Shown here in pieces: positions 48,274 through 60,190 of a stretch of 64,000 nt of DNA. This DNA comes from Saururus chinensis (taxonomy: Eukaryota; Streptophyta; Magnoliopsida; Piperales; Saururaceae). The notes beneath the pieces were generated by a model. It was not told the DNA's origin, ran no database searches, and worked only from the letters and a program-made list of their open reading frames with translations. A program made the position numbers and the translations under genes. The DNA is taken from NCBI GenBank assembly GCA_035235625.1, contig CP141149.1, positions 4,063,001 through 4,127,000 of the forward strand. Direction: 5' to 3'. How positions within the stretch are numbered: position 1 is the stretch's first letter; each line of letters opens with the position of its first letter.

Positions 48274-48811
48274 TAACTTCAGTCCTATGGCTGACTGCAG
48301 AACATAAGTTACATGGTAAAAGTGCAGATTAACAAATTCAACAGCAATATTTTAATTAAATAATAGTTCTGTTCCATTCTGATTTTGCTTACTATTTGTG
48401 CCAACAACAAACTCCTCCATTTCAGTTAGGAACTATTAAAAAAAATCACAAGAACAAATGTATAAATCATATTTATGTCAACTAAAAAAATAGCAAAAAA
48501 TCGAATTGTACAAACATAAGTAATATGGATGTCTATTTAGTAGATATAACTTTATGCCACTTACTGTTTTTTATATGTATGAAGGTACTTTAGTAGATAT
48601 AGAGGTGGATAAGGTACATTTGGGTGGTCTAAACAACCAGGAACGCTTCTTTGATACATTTGCTATACACAGGGAACATTCTAGGCAAAAGGAGCATAGG
48701 TAATTTTTAAACAACTATGTCTATTTCTTGTTTCTGAAACTCCTATGTCATGAAAAATAGTTATCATTATCGTTAGTTATGATTTAGTTGGCTAATTGTA
48801 GACTGCTATAG

Positions 48812-51800
48812 ATAAAAGTTGGATGCTTCTACCAAATAGGTATTCGTTGTCATACATTGAAGGAATAAAAAAGTTTATTGACATGGCAAGCCAACATACA
48901 GATAGTGCCAACAGATGCAGGTGTCCATGTAGGAAATGCATTAATAGATACTATAAACATATCAGTGAGGTTAAAGAACATTTGTTGGTTAATGGAATGT
49001 ACATCTATTACACTCAGTGGGAGCATCATGGAGAACCAATGTCTTCAACGAAGGGTGAAGATGAAAGTTTTAGCAACATTATTAATGATGAACCTGTTGA
49101 TGGGATGCAAGAAATGTTACAAGACATATGGGTTGGAACTAGTGTTGATTTCCATGTCTCAAATGTTGCCCAAAAGGAAAATACTAACATAAGTGATTCT
49201 AATGATCTTGAAGGTGGTGATTTAGGTGAATTTGGTAGACTATTGAATGATGCAAAGTGTCCACTTTACCCAGGCTGTGAGAAAACCTCCAAGTTGAATT
49301 TTCTTGTTAAGTTGCTTCATATAAAGACAATTAATGGTTGGAGTAACAAATCATTCAATATGAACATTGAGTTGTTTAAAAATGCAATGCCAGAGGGGGA
49401 GACTTTGCCCACCTCGTATTATGAAGCAAAGAAGTTAATGCGAGACCTAGGAATGGGATATATCTCAATCCATGCATGCATAAATGATTGTGTACTATTT
49501 TGGAAAGAGAATGAGAAAAGACAAGAGTGTCCCACATGTCATCAACCAAGATTTAACGAAAGGCTAGGAAAATGTAAGAAAATTCCTCTTAAGGTACTTA
49601 GGTATTTTCCGTTAAAACCTAGGTTGCAAAGACTATTTATGTCAAGAAAGACGGCTGTAGATATGAGATGGCACAAAGATAAGCGAGTTAGTGAAAAAGA
49701 TGTATCTAGGCATCCAGCAGATTCTAAAGCTTGGGAGGAATTTGACAAGGAGCATGAGTGGTTTGCCCGTGATCCTCGCAATGTGAGACTTGGTTTGACA
49801 ACAGATGGCTTTAATCCCTTTGGTAACATGACGAATGCATATAGCATGTGGCCTGTAATGCTCATGCCGCATAATTTGCCTCCTTGGAAATGCATGAAAG
49901 ATCCATTCATTTTCATGTCTTTGCTTATTCCTGGACCTAAAGCTCCAGGAAATGACATTGATGTATATTTGCGGCCACTCATAGATGAGTTAAAAGAGTT
50001 GTGGGAAACTGGGATTGAGACATATGATGTTGTGGAAAATAAAAAATTCAAAATGCATGCAGCAGTGATGTGGACTATAAATGACTTCCCCGCTTATGGA
50101 AACTTGTCTGGATGGAGCACTAAGGGTTTTTTGGCATGTCCAGCTTGCAATAAAGATGCTAGCTATGAAAGATTGAAGCATGGTAGAAAGACATATTACA
50201 TGGGACATCGTCGTTTCTTGCCACACAAGCACTATTTGCGATTTCGGTATAAGGAAAGATATAATGGGAAGTCGGAATTGAGGTCAAAGCAGTTACATTT
50301 GTCTGGGGATGACTTGTTGTCACAGTTGGAAAATGTGAGACATGTTGTATTTGGGAAGGGACCAAACAACAAGAAAAGGAAACGTACTGAGGGGGAGTTA
50401 AATTGGACAAAGAAGAGTATATTCTTTGAATTACCCTATTGGAGAACACTCAAGCTACGTCACAATTTAGATGTTATGCTCATTGAGAAAAACATTTGTG
50501 ATAATATTATTGGAACACACTATTCAACTCGGAGAAAACAAAAGATAATATAAATGCCCGCTTAGACTTGGCTGATATGGGCTTAAGGCCAGAGTTACAC
50601 CTGAGGAAAATTGGTGATAAGTATGTGATGCCACCTGCATGCTATACATTGTCCAAGGATGAAAAACGTCACTTTTGTGAGTGGATGAAGTCAATTAAAT
50701 TTCCAGATGCATATGCATCTAATATATCTCGTTGCGTTCATGATAATGACTGCAAGATATTGGGAATGAAAAGTCATGATTGTCATGTATTTTTACAAAG
50801 GCTCCTCCCAGTTGCAATGCGTGGATATTTGAATAAGGAAGTGTCAATGCCTTTGATTGAGTTGGGGTTATTCTTTAAAGAGTTGTGTAGCAAGACACTA
50901 CAATTGAAAGTATTGGAGACTCTTGACAAAGAAATCGTCTTTATATTATGCAAGCTAGAGCGAGTATTTCCACCGTCATTCTTTGATGTTATGGTCCATT
51001 TAGCGGTTCATTTATCTTATGAAGCGATAATAGGTGGGCCTGTGCAGTATCGGTGGATGTACCCAATTGAAAGGTTAGAATATATTTTAATTTTTTTTAT
51101 CAATTAATTCTATGTTTAACACGTTATAACAGGTTCCTCCGTACTCTAAAACAATATGTGCGTAACAAAAGCACGCCCAGAGGGTTCGATAGCTGAAGCT
51201 TACATCGACAAAGAATGTCTCACCTTTTGCTCCATGTATCTTGAGGGTATTGAGACTAGATTTAATCATGAACATCGTAACCATGATGGATGTGAAGGCC
51301 AAACATGCACCAGACATTCTGTGTTTGGACAAAATGTTCGACCATTAGGATCTGGCACTTTTCACAAGCTCAACCTTGCAGAGCTCACTAAGGCTCGATA
51401 TTATGTGTTGAATAATTGTACCGAAATAGAGAATTACGTTTGGTAAGTAAACTTATATTTGCATTTACAACTAAAACTGCCTATGTGAATTTAATATTTT
51501 TAATATATAATTCTAATATCTGTATGTAGTGAGCACAAGATAGAGCTAATGCGCGAAAATTCTCAAAATTTGCAACAAAGGCAAGAAAAACAATTTAGTG
51601 ATTGGTTTGCGAAACGTGTAAGTGGGCATACAAATTTATATAATATACCTTATTATGATAATACATGAATTTTATATTTTAGAACTTTTGGTTTATCAAT
51701 TTTTTTCCTGACAGATAGAACTCCTACGCCGTCAGGGTCAGTCAACTACCAACGATGAAATGTATGCATTAGCATGTGGTCCAGATCAACGAATAATAAG

Positions 51801-52509
51801 ATATACAAGTTGCATCGTGAATGGTATGAGGTTCCACACAAAAGAGCGTGAAAAAAATCGTCGTACACAAAATAGTGGTGTCATTGTTAGCGGGGAGCAC
51901 AATGGAAAACCTATAGAATTCTATGGTGTCTTGACAGACATTTTTGAGTTACACTACTTGTTTCAGTTTCGGGTTTTTCTTTTCAAGTGCGAATGGTGGA
52001 ATACGGGAAAAAAATCAGCAATTCACACAGATGCCCACTTTACAGCCATTAATACATCTGACATGTGGTACAAGGATGACCCTTTCATTCTAGCAAATCA
52101 GGCTACACAAGTTTTTTACATGAAGGACACTAAATTGCAGGGTAATTGGCAAATTGTGCAAAAGTTGAAGCCAAGGGGCATGTATGATGTTGTGGAAGCA
52201 GAGGAAGGCGAGGACCCTATCAACATTGAAGATGCCTATCAAGAAGAGGAGCATGTTGCATATAATGGGATTGTCAATCCTGACAATGAAATTGATGAAG
52301 ATAAATTATTACCATTAAATAGATCGGACATGGTTCCGATTGATATTGATCCACATGCAGTTAATGCCAATATGAGATTAGATGATAGAGCTTTGAATTT
52401 CATTAATGATGATATGACTGATGCTGAAGATGATACAATAAATGAGTATTGTAGTGAGGAAGAAACACTTATGTCGAGTGATGATGATACTGACATAGAT
52501 GTTATGTAG
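48812..52509 (+). CDS. CACTA transposase (TNPD/TNP2 type), one frameshift seen
   Basis: Exons 48812-51073, 51133-51442, 51530-51617 and 51715-52509 with GT/AG introns. A likely earlier first exon would supply the start, since the acceptor TATAG is followed by an in-frame DKSWM as in the family N-terminus; otherwise ATG at 48823. Order: transposase-associated domain with CPCRKC; Transposase_21 with LTTDGFNPFGN, LLIPGPKAPGNDIDVYLRPL and FLACPACNKD; DUF4218 (LHLRKIGDKY, FFKELCSKTL, GPVQYRWMYPIER); DUF4216 (NSGVIVSGEHNGKPIEFYG, VFLFKCEWW); acidic tail. A CA repeat near 50515-50520 has one extra CA pair relative to the expected GTLFNSEKTKDNI-type text, shifting the frame. Otherwise open. It would cut the element ends. 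Confidence 0.9.
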
Positions 52510-52660
52510 TTATTTGACGTTATTAAAAATTTGCAAATAAATCACATTGATTTATGGTATTTTTTAGTTGAACACAATATTCACTTAGTCAATAACATTT
52601 ACTTGTTCTAAAATGAAATTGTCTCCACTTACATATATTTACTTAAATATGTTTAAAGTT

Positions 52661-53631
52661 ATGGCTCCTAGAGGCCACAAGCAACAACACTTGATAAACG
52701 AATATGAGGATGAAGAGTCTGCAGATGGCCCAGATGTTTCTTCTAGTGATGCAGGTAATATCTCTATATGCCTTGTTATAATATGCTATTTTCCCTTGTT
52801 TCTTCTAGTTTAGTAGGTAGTCTCTCTATATGTCTTGTAATAATATCTTATGTTATATGATGTCTTTTTTTATAGGATCTTCACAAAAGAGAGGTCATGG
52901 AAAGGCAGTCAATAGATCATTGCATGAATTGGTACGAAAGAAAGGGAAAGTAATTGTTGAAATTCCCAATGATAAATGGAGACCAATAAGTAGTGAATGT
53001 GCCGAATTAACACGCGAAGCAGGACTCATCTGTCGATATTATGTATCATTGATAGATGATAATGGAGATGTTATTTCTGATTGGAGACATGTTCCAAGGC
53101 CAAATAAAGAGTTATTGCACGATAAGCTTAAGGTAGATTTCATTACAGAATTTATTTCTCCTTTTACTAACTCTTAGTACCATATATATTATTTCTTTAA
53201 AATGTTGTTTTTATAATTTACTAGGATAACTTTAATTATTTACATTTTTTAGTGACTTTATTAGACATTTATAATTGCAGAATAAAATGATTAAAGCTCG
53301 CGATGATCCATCAAGTTCAGACGAGTGGGCACAAGGACTAACTGAAGACCAGATAGCATTTCAGATTATAGGGGAACGAAAGAATTATGTGCGTGGTCTT
53401 GGAAAAGGTGAGGTGGCCCTAGTGTCTTCATCAAGACAAGAGTTGTCTTCGCAGCTTGAAAATGCTACTCAAAGAGCCGAAATGGCAAAAAGGTCAGCTT
53501 CTGAAGCGCGTGCGATGATTGAAGAATATAAAGAACGTCTTGAACAACAACAAAGTCAAATTCAGGAACAACAAACTCAAATTGACACGCTTATGGAATT
53601 CATGAGGGAGCAACGATGCAAGCGTCGCTAA
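52661..53631 (+). CDS. TNPA-like CACTA protein (Transposase_24 type), shortened
   Basis: Exons 52661-52754, 52876-53132 and 53281-53631 join in frame to 233 residues. It starts MAPRGHKQQHLINEYEDEE. The second exon holds GHGKAVNRSLHELVRKKGK and CAELTREAGLICRYYVSLI; the third holds DDPSSSDEWAQGLTEDQIAF, ERKNYVRGLGKGE and a glutamine-rich coiled coil, ending MREQRCKRR. The ends of the Transposase_24 arrangement are present but the usual central block between them is not, so it is either a short family form or an internally deleted one. Related proteins bind subterminal motifs. The stop codon lies in a GCGTCGCTAAT word identical to that motif. It is 150 bp downstream of the TNPD-type gene. Confidence 0.8.
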
Positions 53632-54113
53632 TGCTAACGTAATGCTTATTACTAATCTCAGCCGTCATTCAAGTTAATATATTTATAAACTTTTGTTGGA
53701 TCAGCCTTACGTAAAATAATAAATGTTATGCCTATGCATACTAGAACTTTACTTTGACATTGTTATGCAGCAATTCTAAAATTATTGCAGTTTTTATTGC
53801 AGATTTAAAAGTAGCCGCTGGAAGGTCGTCAAGCTGTAGACAAACTTGTTATCCAGTTTTTGATACATAGTTTTATAACTGTTTCTCTTGATCTATGTAA
53901 CTTCTACATGCTTTCTAATCCAGGTTTTGGTATCCAGATGCTAATGAAACTTTTTCAGTGGATTAATGTAATACAGTTTTTCATAACTAAGATATGCATG
54001 TGTTGGAAATCTTGTTTTTTTTTTCGGAAATAGAAATATTTAAAAGAACATTGTTGTTGGTTTATCTTTCTAGACACATGTTTCCTTTTGGTTCTATACT
54101 TAATTGCTCGCAG
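53632..54113. other. TNPA 3' region, no gene seen
   Basis: AT-rich. TTTATAAAC and TAATAAATG words could include polyadenylation signals, but none is decisive. It ends at the acceptor before the H+-ATPase-like exon. Confidence 0.35.
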
Positions 54114-54204
54114 GAAAACAATCCATTGAGGCAGTCTTTTACAACTCTAAAATGCACACAGGAAGGACTGACCACTGATGCAGTTCCCCAATCATCCTCT
54201 TGCG
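54114..54204 (+). pseudogene. Plasma-membrane H+-ATPase N-terminal exon, probable captured piece
   Basis: Between a CAG acceptor and a GT donor, the frame reads ENNPLRQSFTTLKCTQEGLT then TDAVPQSSSCG. The EN-PL---F--LKCT-EGLT pattern is the start of plant P-type H+-ATPases, where ENIPLEEVF...LKCT is usual. Downstream text is diverged. Only 30 residues, so the call is moderate. It follows the TNPA gene in the same direction. Confidence 0.5.
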
Positions 54205-54854
54205 GTAGGTTCTGTATTGAGTCCTCCCATGGGGTGCTTCTTAAGCTGCAACAATATTTGAAGATTTATATTTTATATTTAATTAGATTGCAGATTACAT
54301 AAAACTTAATTATATTATTCTTAAGATGTATTGAGTCTTTCAAAGTTGATGTGTGTTCAACTAAAAACAGAAATGAAGCCTGGTATTTATGTCTCTTACT
54401 ATGGTTACTTTTTTGATTGGCCAATATCAATAGAAGAAAGTAGCTCACCACGGGATCAAGATGAATGAAGTATGTTATTGCCATGCACTTTATTTGCTTC
54501 TTACATTACCTAATTGGTACTTCTGCATGAAGATGGTGCAAAAGAGTGGCAAATGGCTCTGTAATATACTTCTCACCCTAAAAATTTGAGATATAGTGAT
54601 ATGGATGTTGATAGTCTCCATAAATAGGTCAATATGTATGGTTTAGTAGTACTTGAACTGATCATACAATATTTTTTTAGATATCCAATTGTAAGTTCTT
54701 CTCTCATGGCTGATTTCAGTTTTTGTATGCTGCAGCATGGTCCATTACCATGTTATTTCGAATTTTTGCATTGTGATCTTACCTTTGTTAGTTTTTAAAC
54801 TGAAATGGTGTATTTGACATGCTTTTCTTATACTTTTTTTCGATTGTTAACCAG

Positions 54855-55185
54855 CAATATATTCAGCCATACATCGAAAGCATAACACATATGGAATCAC
54901 ATCATGTTTTTGAAACTGCGAAAGATGCAGGAGGTGGGCGGGTGATTGAGGCTTTTCTTTGCTCAGATGCTTCATCCAAACAGAAACGCAAGATGATTGC
55001 CAAGTATGCTACTGCAGCAAATTGTGATGCTTTTAGAGTTTTCCTAACCACCATCTTTCTTCAACTTCTTCAAAATTTTTTTGAGTGTATGCTTCCTTAA
55101 CAGGTTAAGAAGTCATTTCGGGGAGCTCTCATTGCATCCTTCAGGGTCGTTTGCAGTTGAAAAATGCTTTGCAGCCAGTAATATG
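54855..55185 (+). pseudogene. Pumilio homolog 23-type gene fragment (two exons)
   Basis: Exons 54855-55003 and 55104-55185, GT/AG bordered and in phase across the intron. They read HHVFETAKDAGGGRVIEAFL then CSDASSKQKRKMIAK, and LRSHFGELSLHPSGSFAVEK then CFAASNM. This is the C-terminal Puf-repeat region of plant Pumilio 23, a nucleolar pre-rRNA processing factor. The open frame is kept over both exons. The piece is only about 75 residues and sits among unrelated fragments inside the CACTA. Confidence 0.85.
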
Positions 55186-55498
55186 TTCACGTGCAATATG
55201 TTTTTGGATTTCAGCATGTGCTTGTGCTAGCTAGGTAACTTAAGGCATTGTCTTCTTCTATTTCTCTAATTTCCAGGTTTGACTGAGAAGATTGCTAAAG
55301 GAGCATATTGAAGCACACATTATTTAACATCCCATATCCTTAGTAAGTTTGATTGGCCATAGTTTTTAACTATACTGGTAGCAGTCATTAATTTTCAGCT
55401 CAGTGCATACTTAATCCATTTTAGGAACAAAGAAAAAAAAAGAATTTGATCATGGTCATTCATCTTTATGGTAGTAAGCATTTGTTTCATTTTGACAG

Positions 55499-55570
55499 GT
55501 CTATAGGGGAGTTCTTCCTGATGGGCAGCTAATTGCTATTAAAAGAGCTCAGCAGGGATCCATGCAAGGA
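55499..55570 (+). pseudogene. LRR receptor-like kinase exon fragment
   Basis: After a CAG acceptor the frame reads VYRGVLPDGQLIAIKRAQQG then SMQG, the ATP-binding lysine segment (AIK) of the LRR-VIII type receptor kinases. Only 24 residues. The words GGAGTTCTTCCTGA occur again at 55569, a small local duplication where the fragment ends. Confidence 0.7.
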
Positions 55571-55633
55571 GTTCTTCCTGAGGAACAATTGATGATTTAT
55601 GAATTTTTTCCAATTTTTACATCTTACGCAGCT

Positions 55634-57060
55634 GATCATGTGGAAAGGTTCTGATCGCTACTGGAGAAGTGGTGTCTCAGATGGGGGCATGTTTAGTGGC
55701 TTGGCCCAGAGCCCTAATTCCAATATCATTAATGGAATCAAGTATTGGAGAATGTGAAGCTCGTTGCCAAAGCAACTGTTCTTGTGTAGTGTATGCGTTT
55801 GCCAATGTGAGTGACACTACTAACTCAACGTGCTTGGTTTGGGATAGAGAAGTGATCTATATGCGAGACAATTCTACTCATGGTCATAACTGTGTTGCTT
55901 TAATGGCCGATGAAAATGTTCTACTAGACACCATCAATTCTCAGGTAGTTTTCAGTTGATCAATGAGGTAGTTAGATTCTCTTCATGTGCTTCATATCTT
56001 TTTTACTGGTCTTGCTTTGGAGTTCCTGTTTTTTTGTAGAGTATGGATTTTAGGCTATTAGTTAGACTTCTTTTTTTGCTAGGAATTTTTATGTGATTAG
56101 TCCTGCCGCTGGACTTGGCAGGATTTGGACTGTCAAGAGTCTGAAGATGAATGTTAGGCCCCTTATTAATTTTTAAGATGTTACTCATAAAGTAAAGTGC
56201 TCAAAATTATATCTATGTGTAATGATGGACACACCCATTTCCTTTATCAGTGGCTGCAGTAAAAATACCATCTATATATGGACTTCTTATCAGACAATTT
56301 ATGGTCATGACAATTGCAGAGAAATTCAACCAAAGTCAGTCGAATATCAAGTAATCACAGTTCACAATCCATAAAGTCAATCATACATGGATAAGGATTG
56401 TTCATTTGAAAGTGATTTAATAGTGATGAAGAATGCAGTTCCCATATCTTTTTTTTACTGTATGCGGTTCTAGTTTGCCAGCCATCATCCTTACTAAATG
56501 AATGCAGTTCCTATATAGTGCATTAGACAGTTGAATGTTTTTGCCAAAGCAACCCTTTTTTGCATTTTAGTGGTAGCTCTTATTAGCTTTTGGCCAATCA
56601 GCTTTTGGCATGTGAATATGCAGCAAAGAGAAGTTTGAGAGAGATCACCACATGTGAAAAAAAGTCCGTGGCCTTGGCAAAGAGAAAGATTGGTGATTGC
56701 AACCCCTATATGTTTCAAGTATTTGTCAGGTACAACTGAAAACCCTGTTTTTGCAACCCCTATATGTGTCAAGTATTTGTCAGGTACAACTGAAAACCCT
56801 GTTTTATTAATTTAAAATTCTTTCTACTGATAATCAGCTCCAATCCAGAAGGCACTGCTAGACTGGAAGATGTGTTGCAGCATTATTGAAGGAATTGCTC
56901 AAGGCCTTCTCTATCTACATAGATACTCAAGATTAAAAATAATCCACCGAGACCTGAAAGCAAGCAACATATTGTTAGATGGTGAAATGAACCCAAAAAT
57001 TTCAGACTTTAGCATGGCAAGGATTTTTTGGAGGCAAGCACACAGAGGCTAATACAAATA
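55634..57060 (+). pseudogene. S-domain (G-type lectin) receptor kinase fragments
   Basis: Three parts. 55634-55720 reads IMWKGSDRYWRSGVSDGG then MFSGLAQSPNS from the S-locus glycoprotein domain. After a frame change, 55690-55955 reads IGECEARCQSNCSCVVYAFA and CLVWDREVIYMRDNS, the PAN/apple domain with its cysteines. After a gap of about 0.9 kb, 56855-57045 reads [40 protein letters not shown] and [13 protein letters not shown], the kinase catalytic loop; the DFG glycine is serine. A one-base shift then gives [10 protein letters not shown], the usual activation segment. The gene is too broken to act. These kinases are membrane receptors. Confidence 0.85.
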
Positions 57061-57344
57061 GAGTTGTTGCTCAAGACTTATTTGAGTGTCATAAAACTGA
57101 TGATATACATGTTGATGCTCCCAGCTCATATGACTCTGATTTGTAGGAAGAACATTACTTCAAATATCCTAACATAGTTATGTTTTAAATATGCCATTAA
57201 TAGGAAATAACTCTACTTGTATTGTAAGTAGAGATTTTTTCATTGTATTTGAGATATGATTGTATGAATATAATTAGAAATGAAAAAAGAAATATTTATT
57301 TCTATTTAACATATTATTATTTATTTTTTTTAAAATTTTTGTTC

Positions 57345-58115
57345 ATTAGCGACGCTCCCAGACTGTCGCTAAAAATACTATTTGCGACGCTTTTAGAGCG
57401 TCGCTAGTATTTTATTATTCAATAGTGGCATTAACCAAATGTCGCTAACACTACTATTAGCGACGCTTCTAGAGGTTGCTATTATTCTATTTTCCTTTTA
57501 TTCAATAGCGACATTTCCAAACTATAGCTAAAAACACTATTAACGACGCTTTTAGAGCGTCGCTAGTATTCTATTATTCAATAGCAACGTTAACACACTA
57601 TCGCTAAATTACTATTAGCGACGCTTTGAGAGCGTCGCTATTATTCTATTCTCATTTATTCAATAGCGACATCCCAAAATCGTCGCTAAAAAACTCTATT
57701 CGCGACGCTTTTACTGAGCGTCGCTATTGTAAATAGTTATAAAAAAATTAATTAAACGTCGCTAATACAAAAATTAGTCGCGATGGTAATTTAGACCGTC
57801 GCAAATAATATCTTTAGCGACGGTTACACATCGTCGCAAATACTTTTTATTAGCGACATATATTTAAAAGTCGTGAATGTATAACATTGTAGCGACGGTA
57901 TCTCAAACATCGCTAAAAATGTTTATTAGCGACGATTTACCGAAGCGTCGCTACAAGTACTATTAGTGACGGTTTTTGTTTTCTGTCGTTACTAAGTAGT
58001 AACGACGGGACTATTTGCGACGCTTATTGTGACGGTAAATATCTATCGCAAATAATCTTTAGCGATGCTTTTATAAGTATTAGCGACGCTTTCGAGCGTC
58101 GCTAATACCCCATTT
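57345..58115. repeat. Right subterminal array of the inner CACTA
   Basis: Many TTAGCGACGCTTTTAGAGCG and inverted copies, at a spacing like the left array. It borders the terminus TTTTCTTATAGTG. Confidence 0.9.
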
Positions 58116-58128
58116 TCTTATAGTGACA

Positions 58129-58380
58129 TCATATCAACCTGCATGAAATGTATCTCTAACATACATATCCAACCATGCATCACATCATATCAACCTACAT
58201 GAAATGTATCTCTAACATACATATCAAATCATGCATCACATAATATCAACCTGCATGAAATGTATCTCTAATAACATACATATCAAATTATGCATCACAT
58301 CATATCAACCTGCATTAAATGTATCTCTAATATACATATTAAATCATGCATCACATCATATCAACCTCCATCAAGGAGTA
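58129..58380. repeat. 58-bp tandem units of solo LTR copy 2
   Basis: About four units of the same repeat as at 15588-15935 (ATCAACCTGCATGAAATGTA and variants). The array begins on the left of the CACTA (near 42680) and resumes here. Confidence 0.85.
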
Positions 58381-60190
58381 ATCACAATTTAGTGTCACAG
58401 GGATGGGAACACAGACAAGGCCACGTAGGCGTGTCATAGTCCAAAATTCTACACAAGAATTTAAGAAGTTCGGGGTTCTAAGGCTGCTCGCCCTGGACGA
58501 TCCTGGCCAAGGATGTCTCATTCTCACACAGAGAATCTAGAGAAAGGGTGTTTGCCCAGGGACATCTCCTGCGGAGGGGAGAGCCTGAATTCCCACACAG
58601 AGAACCCTAGAACACGCAGTAGCGAGTGGACACGGCATACCATACTGGATTCTCAGGGTCCAAAAGACAATAATAAACTCAAATCGCAAGGCAAGTACGT
58701 AACTCGTCCCCCACATAATTTCTCTTTGCTAGACTCAACCCAGGAAGTGCACTCGTTCCACACAGGAACTCAAATCAAAACATGTCCTTTTGGACCAATC
58801 AAGTTTCGATTAAGCCACGACCAATCAATCTGGCACGCAATTTCACCACATTGCATCCAATTGATCAAATTCTATTAACCTCGATAAAGCCTCAATTGGA
58901 AATCTATTTTCATGATGCACGCAACATAGTACATACGTGGGCAAGGCATATATGAATCCTAATTCATGATAAGTGCTCTCATCAGCCCCTAATGCATCAT
59001 TCATAATTATAATATCAAGCTTCAACATCATCATTAAACCCCACATATGTGTCTGTACCTAGTAGAAGCACTTCACTCAATGCATTCAACATGCTTGAAA
59101 TTAACTCACTACCACACTACACATGTGAATTAACATCTAATCATGAATTCCAACAGAAATCACCATCTAACATCCTAAATGCCAATAAATTTCCACCATA
59201 ACTTCCAGAAAGTTAATCTACATCATAACAAGATGAAACCCTATGGAATCGGGATTAAAGGTTATCATTTACTAATCATGTCATTAAAGCACTAAATAAA
59301 GTAAATCCATTCGAAATCAACCACAAAATCAAGAGTTTTACCATAGGAAGACTGAAATTTCGAAAGTCCATTACCTTATCCCTTGATTAGGTTTTGATTT
59401 GATAGTCACCCTTCTTGAAAACCTTACAAAGACATAGAGTTTGAATTAAACTCCATTAAAACCGATTTAACATAGAAACTAATTAAAAACTTAGATTTAA
59501 GGCTTGTTGAACATAAAAATCGGATTTTTAGAGCTAGGGTTTGAAGTAAAGATGATGTGAATCAGTAGTTTTGATGCTTAAAAACGAATCAAAATAAAGG
59601 GGAAATGGTAGGTCTAGAAGGGATTAAGAGAAAAGGTAGGATTTGGTGCTTAATGTAGAAGGGACTTACCTTAATCACTTTCCAAACCGGGCCTAATTGG
59701 GGATTAGGCCTAACCTCTCCTTCTCAGCCTATTCCCAAAATAGAAATGGCTCAGGTCTTGCCTTTTATAGTAAGTTTTGGGGTGTGTATGGGTAAATTGT
59801 GGGGTATGAATAGAAAAATAGGCTAAAAATGGGTAATTTAGTTATTTGAGCACTAATAAAACCTAGAAAAATTATAAAAAATTTTATAAGGGCTTGTGTT
59901 GATGTCTAGGTTAATTTGACACAAAAACCCAAATTTCAACCGTGGGGCCCACAGGGGTCTCGCCAAAACCTAATTTTCGAAAAAAATAGTAAAAATTTAG
60001 AAAAATTCCAAAAATTCACATTTAACTCAAATCACTTAAAACCATTAATTGTAAAGTTAATTTTTGATTAAAATCATCATAAATATCATTTATTTATAAA
60101 ACCACCGAATTAATAAGAAAATGAGTTAACTATGCAATAACCGATAATTAAAAAGAAACGAAAATTAGTTTAGAAATGAGAGTCCTTACA

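Larger units (their letters stand above)
42730..58125 (+). mobile_element. CACTA element, 15.4 kb, with TNPD- and TNPA-type genes and captured gene pieces
   Basis: Left end CACTACAACAAAGTTAG, right end TTTTCTTATAGTG, flanked by ACA on both sides (42727-42729 and 58126-58128), the 3-bp duplication of CACTA elements. The related LTR at 14934 has the uninterrupted CCTCAACATCATATC, giving the empty site. Subterminal arrays of AGCGACGC lie at both ends. It carries a TNPD-type transposase, a TNPA-like gene, a hAT MITE and fragments of FPP, HIPP (twice), H+-ATPase, Pumilio 23, an LRR kinase and an S-domain kinase. Confidence 0.93.
42022..60190. mobile_element. Solo LTR copy 2, split by a CACTA element
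   Basis: Starts TGTCACGCCCCGGC and ends GAGTCCTTACA like copy 1. Flanks are identical: CTATC at 42017-42021 and 60191-60195. The LTR parts are 42022-42729 and 58126-60190. Relative to copy 1 it lacks about 520 bp (equivalent of roughly 16742-17264; joint near 59160) and has fewer 58-bp tandem units. No retrotransposon coding of its own is present. Confidence 0.85.

Noticed and set aside
49542..50051. Minus-strand ORFs within the transposase gene
   Set aside because: Shadows of the well-supported plus-strand Transposase_21 frame.
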